A stretch of 24,865 nt of DNA from Eubacteriales Family XIII. Incertae Sedis bacterium. Its GTDB lineage: Bacteria; Bacillota; Clostridia; Peptostreptococcales; Anaerovoracaceae. The stretch's first letter is position 1. Every line of letters starts with the position of its first letter. Shown here piece by piece: positions 21,507-24,865 of the stretch. The stretch lies in contig JAISZM010000130.1 in assembly GCA_031269205.1 (NCBI GenBank), forward strand, positions 1 through 24,865. Direction: 5' to 3'. A program made the translations under genes and the position numbers. Under the pieces are notes generated by a model, which saw only the letters and a list, made by a program, of their open reading frames with translations, searched no databases and had not been told where the DNA came from.

Positions 21507-21556
21507 ATGATAGTGATTTGCGTAGGATTTTTCGTGCAGAGGAGGCGTCGAAATAA
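21503..21556 (+). CDS. Possible 17-aa micro-ORF between rplV and rpsC
   Basis: ATG at 21503 overlaps the rplV stop (ATGA) and the frame MNDSDLRRIFRAEEASK ends with TAA directly before the rpsC ATG. The micro-ORF therefore tiles the whole 50-bp gap and contains the rpsC binding site GAGGAGG. It could couple rpsC translation to rplV or be chance. Nothing in the peptide is recognisable. Confidence 0.25.
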   Translation: MNDSDLRRIFRAEEASK

Positions 21557-22525
21557 ATGGGTCAAAAGGTAAGCCCGCGCGGCCTGAGGGTCGGTATCAT
21601 CAGTGACTGGAATTCCAAGTGGTACGCAGGTAAAAAGCACTTCGCCGATTACCTGATCGAGGACAACAAGATCAGGGAGTTCATCAAGAAGAAGCTCTAC
21701 GCGGCGGGTATCTCGAAGACCGTCATCGAGAGGGCGGCCGCGGGGCAGATCAAGGTCACGGTGCTGACGGACAAGCCCGGCATCATCATCGGGCGTTCCG
21801 GCGAGGGCACGCAGGAGCTGAAGGTGGCTCTTGAAAAACTGACGAAGAAGATAGTCCACGTCTACATAGTGGAGGTGCGCCGCTCGGAGCTCGACGCCCA
21901 GCTTACGGCCGAGAGCATCGCGCAAGCCCTCGAAAAGCGGGTGTCGTTCAGGAGAGCGATGAAGCAGGCCATAGGACGCACGATGAAGGCGAACGCGAAG
22001 GGCATCAAAGTCCTCGTGTCCGGCAGGCTCGGCGGTGCGGAGATCGCGCGCAGCGAGAAGTACAACGAGGGCAACGTCCCGCTGCACACGCTCAGGGCGA
22101 ATATAGACTACGGATTGGCCGAAGCCGATACGACATACGGCAAAATAGGCGTGAAGGTATGGATCAATCTCGGCGAACGCCTTGAAAAAGGACTCATGAG
22201 TCCCGTCCCCGAAGTCAAGGGCGACCGCGGCAGGGGCGACGGACGTCGGGGTCGCAGAGGCGAACGCGACGGAGATCGCCCACGCAGGGATCGAGCGGGC
22301 GGCGGCGGCAGGGGCCGCAGGGACGACGGCCCGGCCGTGGCGAGAGCCGTCAACCCGCGTAAGCGCATAAAACCGAAGTATGATCCGGCCGAGGAGGCTC
22401 GCAAGGCGGCCGAAGCGAAGGCCAAAGCGAAAGCAGAGGCCGAAGCTACAACGGCCCTCGCGGAGGGGACTCCCGAAGCCGTCTCCGAAACAGCGAAAAC
22501 CGACGCCAAAGGGGGTGACGAATAG
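21557..22525 (+). CDS. rpsC: 30S ribosomal protein S3 with a long C-terminal tail
   Basis: S3 is in the 30S head at the mRNA entry. The canonical part (about 1-215) begins MGQKVSPRGLRVGIISDWNSKWYAGKKHFADYL and includes the KH-domain loop GRSGEG and VSGRLGGAEIARSEKYNEGNVPLHTLRANIDYG. Bacterial S3 is usually 210-230 residues; this one has 322. The extra part is first Arg/Gly/Asp-rich (GDRGRGDGRRGRRGERDG...), then Ala/Lys/Glu-rich and probably helical. The RGG-like part could bind RNA. It is followed without any gap by rplP. Confidence 0.97.
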   Translation: MGQKVSPRGLRVGIISDWNSKWYAGKKHFADYLIEDNKIREFIKKKLYAAGISKTVIERAAAGQIKVTVLTDKPGIIIGRSGEGTQELKVALEKLTKKIVHVYIVEVRRSELDAQLTAESIAQALEKRVSFRRAMKQAIGRTMKANAKGIKVLVSGRLGGAEIARSEKYNEGNVPLHTLRANIDYGLAEADTTYGKIGVKVWINLGERLEKGLMSPVPEVKGDRGRGDGRRGRRGERDGDRPRRDRAGGGGRGRRDDGPAVARAVNPRKRIKPKYDPAEEARKAAEAKAKAKAEAEATTALAEGTPEAVSETAKTDAKGGDE

Positions 22526-22963
22526 ATGTTGATGCCAAAGAGAGTGAAGCGCCGCAGGGTTCATAGAGGCCGCATGAAGGGCGTCGCGACGAAGGGCAAC
22601 ACGGTCACGTACGGAAGTTACGGACTCGTGGCGCTGGAGCCGGGCTGGATCAAGTCCAACCAGATTGAGGCCGCCCGTGTCGCGATGACGCGTTCGATCA
22701 AGAGGGGCGGTCAGGTCTTCATCAAGATATTCCCGCACAAGCCCGTCACGAAGAAACCCGCCGAGGTCAGGATGGGTTCCGGTAAGGGCGCGCCCGAGTT
22801 CTGGGTGGCTGTTGTCAAGCCGGGCCGGGTCATGTTCGAGATAGGCGGCGTCACGGAGAGCCAGGCGAGGGAGGCCATGCGTCTCGCGTCGCACAAGCTG
22901 CCGATAAAGTCGAAGTTCGTCGCCAAGGGCGAGGAGATCATCAAGGGTGGTGAAGCCAAATGA
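22526..22963 (+). CDS. rplP: 50S ribosomal protein L16
   Basis: L16 helps shape the A-site side of the 50S and is a late assembly protein. The 145-aa product is of normal length with MLMPKRVKRRRVHRGRMKG, YGLVALEPGWIKSNQIEAARVAMTR, VFPHKPVTKKPAEVRMGSGKG-like core (here KIFPHKP) and PEFWVAVVKPGRVMFEIGGV. It starts directly after the rpsC stop codon, with the binding site GGGGGTGACG in the end of that gene, and overlaps rpmC by four bases (ATGA). Confidence 0.98.
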   Translation: MLMPKRVKRRRVHRGRMKGVATKGNTVTYGSYGLVALEPGWIKSNQIEAARVAMTRSIKRGGQVFIKIFPHKPVTKKPAEVRMGSGKGAPEFWVAVVKPGRVMFEIGGVTESQAREAMRLASHKLPIKSKFVAKGEEIIKGGEAK

Positions 22964-23169
22964 ACTTAGAGAAGATAAGACAGATGACCGACATAGAACG
23001 CGATAACGAACTCGTGAAGATGAAGACAGAACTGTTCAACCTGAGGTTCCAACACGTGACGGGGCAGCTCGAAAACCCCGTGAAGATGCGCGAGGTCAAA
23101 CGCGACATCGCGCGGATCAAGACCGTGATAAGGGAAAAGGAACTGGCGGCGGAGCAGGTTGGGGCGTAG
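22960..23169 (+). CDS. rpmC: 50S ribosomal protein L29
   Basis: L29 lies at the tunnel exit next to L23. The 69-aa product has normal length and the two-helix pattern: NLEKIRQMTDIERDNELVKMKTELFNLRFQHVTGQLENPVKMREVKRDIARIKTVIREKEL. It is coupled to rplP by an ATGA overlap. A 60-nt gap follows before rpsQ, the longest gap in this part of the operon. Confidence 0.97.
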   Translation: MNLEKIRQMTDIERDNELVKMKTELFNLRFQHVTGQLENPVKMREVKRDIARIKTVIREKELAAEQVGA

Positions 23170-23229
23170 CGCTCGGGTACGGCTTGTGTTTATGTTATAT
23201 AAAAAGGAACTTGGAGGAAGGAGAACGCT

Positions 23230-23490
23230 GTGGCAAGCGACCGCAACTTAAGAAAGACGAGAACCGGCGTCGTCGTCAGCGACAAGATGGATAAGACCGT
23301 CACCGTCGCCGTCGAGGACTTCGTCAGGCATTCGCTTTACGGCAAGGCCGTCAAGCGGACGAAGAAGTTCAAGGCTCACGACGAGAACAACGAATGCAAT
23401 ATCGGCGATAAGGTCAGAATAATGGAAACGCGTCCACTGTCGAAGGACAAGAGGTGGCGTCTTGTGAATGTCGTCGAGAAGGTGAAGTAA
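23230..23490 (+). CDS. rpsQ: 30S ribosomal protein S17
   Basis: S17 is a primary 16S-binding protein with an OB fold. The 86-aa product is of normal length: RNLRKTRTGVVVSDKMDKTVTVAVEDFVRHSLYGKAVKRTKKFKAHDE, with IGDKVRIMETRPLSKDKRWRLVNVVEK at the end. The start is GTG at 23230, with GGAGGAAGGAG upstream. It is followed after 10 nt by rplN. Confidence 0.98.
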   Translation: MASDRNLRKTRTGVVVSDKMDKTVTVAVEDFVRHSLYGKAVKRTKKFKAHDENNECNIGDKVRIMETRPLSKDKRWRLVNVVEKVK

Positions 23491-23500
23491 GGAGGCGCAG

Positions 23501-23869
23501 GTGATACAGAACGAAACAAGGATCAAGGTCGCCGACAATTCGGGCGCCAAGGAACTGCTCGTCATCCGTATACTCGGCGGTACGAGTCGGCGTTACGCGA
23601 ATATCGGGGACATCGTGGTTTGCGCCGTCAAAGATGCCACGCCCGGAGGCGTCGTGAAAAAAAGCGAGGTCGTGAGGGCCGTCATCGTGCGCACGAAGAC
23701 TGGCGCGCGACGCGGCGACGGCAGCTACGTGAAGTTCGACCAGAACGCGGGCGTCATTATCCGCGAGGACAAGACTCCCGTCGGTACGCGCATATTCGGG
23801 CCTGTCGCGAGGGAACTCCGTGAGAAGGGTTTCATGAAGATCGTATCGCTCGCCCCGGAAGTGCTATAG
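23501..23869 (+). CDS. rplN: 50S ribosomal protein L14
   Basis: L14 forms part of the subunit interface. The 122-aa product has the standard length: MIQNETRIKVADNSGAKELLVIRILGGTSRRYANIGDIVVCAVKDATPGG, then the conserved GSYVKFDQNAGVIIREDKTPVGTRIFGPVARELREKGFMKIVSLAPEVL. The start is GTG at 23501 behind GGAGGCGCAG. No unusual features. Confidence 0.98.
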   Translation: MIQNETRIKVADNSGAKELLVIRILGGTSRRYANIGDIVVCAVKDATPGGVVKKSEVVRAVIVRTKTGARRGDGSYVKFDQNAGVIIREDKTPVGTRIFGPVARELREKGFMKIVSLAPEVL

Positions 23870-23880
23870 GAGGTCAGCGG

Positions 23881-24186
23881 ATGAAGATAAGAAAAAACGA
23901 TACGGTGATGGTCATAACGGGCAAGGAGAAAGGCAAACGCGGCAAAGTGCTGAAAGTCTATCCGGCCAAGCAGACCCTCATCGTCGAAGGCGTCAACGTG
24001 CAGACGAAACACCAGAAGCAGACGCGCAAAGTGAGGGCCGAGATCAAACATCAAGAGGGTCCGATCCACGTATCCAATGTTATGTACTACGATACCAGAG
24101 ACAAAAGCGTCACTCGTGTCGGCTATATGTTTGACGACGGGGTGAAGGTCAGATATTCGAAAAAGACCGGAAGCCCGATCGACTAA
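23881..24186 (+). CDS. rplX: 50S ribosomal protein L24
   Basis: L24 starts 50S assembly at the 5' end of 23S rRNA. The 101-aa product has the KOW motif MKIRKNDTVMVITGKEKGKRGKVLKVYPAKQTLIVEGVN, then KHQKQTRKVRAEIKHQEGPIHVSNVMYYD. The ATG at 23881 follows GGAGGTCAGCGG after the rplN stop. Normal length. Confidence 0.98.
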   Translation: MKIRKNDTVMVITGKEKGKRGKVLKVYPAKQTLIVEGVNVQTKHQKQTRKVRAEIKHQEGPIHVSNVMYYDTRDKSVTRVGYMFDDGVKVRYSKKTGSPID

Positions 24187-24204
24187 GGAAGGGAGGAGAA
24201 CGAA

Positions 24205-24756
24205 TTGGCAGCAAGACTGAAAGAAGTGTATAAGAAAGAAGTGTTCGGCTCCCTGCTCGAAAAGTTCAAGTACGGCAACGTGAACGAGGTTCCGAAGATC
24301 GAGAAGATCACGATCAACATGGGTCTCGGCGAAGCCAAGGACAACGCGAAGATGATGGAGACGGCCGTGGAGGAACTCGCGCTCATCAGCGGGCAGCGTC
24401 CCGTCGTCACGAAGGCGCGCAAGTCCATAGCGAACTTCAAGATACGCGCGGGTATGCCCATAGGCGCGAAGGTCACGCTCAGGGGCGAGAGTATGTACGT
24501 GTTCGCGGACAAGTTTTTCAACATCGTCCTGCCGCGCGTGCGCGACTTCAGGGGCGTGTCGAAGAACTCGTTCGACGGCCGCGGCAACTACTCTGTCGGC
24601 CTGAAGGAACAGTCCATCTTTCCCGAGATAGTCTACGACAAGGTGGACAAGATCAAAGGGATGAACATCATCTTTACGACGACGGCGAAGACGGACGAGG
24701 AAGCCGCGGAACTTTTGGGGTTGCTCGGTATGCCGTTCGAGAAGCGAGGAGATTAG
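24205..24756 (+). CDS. rplE: 50S ribosomal protein L5
   Basis: L5 binds 5S rRNA in the central protuberance. The 183-aa product (family about 179) has AARLKEVYKKEVFGSLLEKFKYGNVNEVPKIEKITINMGLGEAKDN, TKARKSIANFKIRAGMPIGAKVTLRG and FDGRGNYSVGLKEQSIFPEIVYDKVDKIKGMNI. The start is TTG at 24205, preceded by AAGGGAGGAG. It ends 3 nt before rpsN. Confidence 0.98.
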   Translation: MAARLKEVYKKEVFGSLLEKFKYGNVNEVPKIEKITINMGLGEAKDNAKMMETAVEELALISGQRPVVTKARKSIANFKIRAGMPIGAKVTLRGESMYVFADKFFNIVLPRVRDFRGVSKNSFDGRGNYSVGLKEQSIFPEIVYDKVDKIKGMNIIFTTTAKTDEEAAELLGLLGMPFEKRGD

Positions 24757-24759
24757 ACT

Positions 24760-24865
24760 ATGGCTAAAACTTCACAGAAGGTAAGGCAGCAGCGCAAACC
24801 CAAGTACAAGACGAGGGCGTACACGCGTTGCAGGATATGCGGGCGGCCGCACTCCGTACTGAAGA
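24760..24865 (+). CDS. rpsN: 30S ribosomal protein S14, zinc-binding type, partial
   Basis: The gene starts with ATG at 24760 after GAGGAG in the end of rplE and runs off the window; about 35 codons are seen. The product MAKTSQKVRQQRKPKYKTRAYTRCRICGRPHSVLK contains the first half of the zinc site, CRICGRPH, so this is the short zinc-ribbon (C+) S14 of about 61 residues that is common in Bacillota and Actinobacteria. The second CxxC lies beyond the edge. Confidence 0.95.
   Translation, partial: MAKTSQKVRQQRKPKYKTRAYTRCRICGRPHSVLK

Noticed and set aside
23170..23229. Internal promoter in the 60-nt rpmC-rpsQ gap
   Set aside because: There is a TATATA-like stretch but no -35 at a usable distance.
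1..24865. CRISPR array, insertion sequence or phage genes
   Set aside because: No regularly spaced repeats, transposase, integrase or phage proteins were found on either strand.

Overview
The window looks like a chromosomal segment of a GC-rich Bacillota-type bacterium, most like an uncultured member of the Clostridia. Four things support this: the order rimP-nusA-ylxR-infB-rbfA-nrnA-truB-ribF, a zinc-ribbon (CxxC) S14 at the right edge, AGGAGG-type ribosome binding sites, and frequent TTG/GTG starts. TGA is a normal stop codon (nrnA, truB, ribF, rplV). The assignment is by gene content only.

Left block (1-9416, + strand): the 3' end of a 5S rRNA with a terminator-like hairpin, then a tightly packed translation/transcription operon: rimP, nusA, ylxR (rnpM), infB, a fused rbfA-nrnA gene, truB and ribF. 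Most junctions overlap by 4-16 bp. The exception is infB to rbfA, where an 18-bp perfect inverted repeat buries the rbfA start codon and a 23-codon leader ORF with a good ribosome binding site overlaps it. A terminator-like hairpin also lies in the rimP leader.

Middle block (9417-16207): a tRNA-Thr(CGT) with its own promoter and terminator. It converges with a small, less GC-rich accessory operon on the minus strand: an unknown 109-aa protein, a VapD-family RNase gene interrupted by one in-frame TGA, and a 46-aa ORF coupled by TGATG. Next come birA, ppk1 and pfkA on the minus strand (pfkA-ppk1 a tight pair, birA with its own promoter), then a divergent NagD-like HAD phosphatase gene.

Right block (16208-24865, + strand): a two-gene operon of unknown function behind a near-consensus promoter, a 328-nt intergenic region, then the S10 ribosomal-protein operon rpsJ-rplC-rplD-rplW-rplB-rpsS-rplV-rpsC-rplP-rpmC-rpsQ-rplN-rplX-rplE-rpsN (cut by the window edge). 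The S10 promoter has a 9-bp inverted repeat around its -10 box, and its leader can fold into a three-way junction ending at the rpsJ ribosome binding site; this is a candidate ribosomal-protein autoregulatory element.

A shared peculiarity is low-complexity sequence added to normally compact housekeeping proteins: tails on NusA, L3, S19 and S3, a very long IF2 N-terminus, and internal insertions in NrnA, TruB, RibF and BirA. The strongest leads for new biology are the RbfA-NrnA fusion with its structured start region, the structured S10 leader, and the decaying VapD operon.
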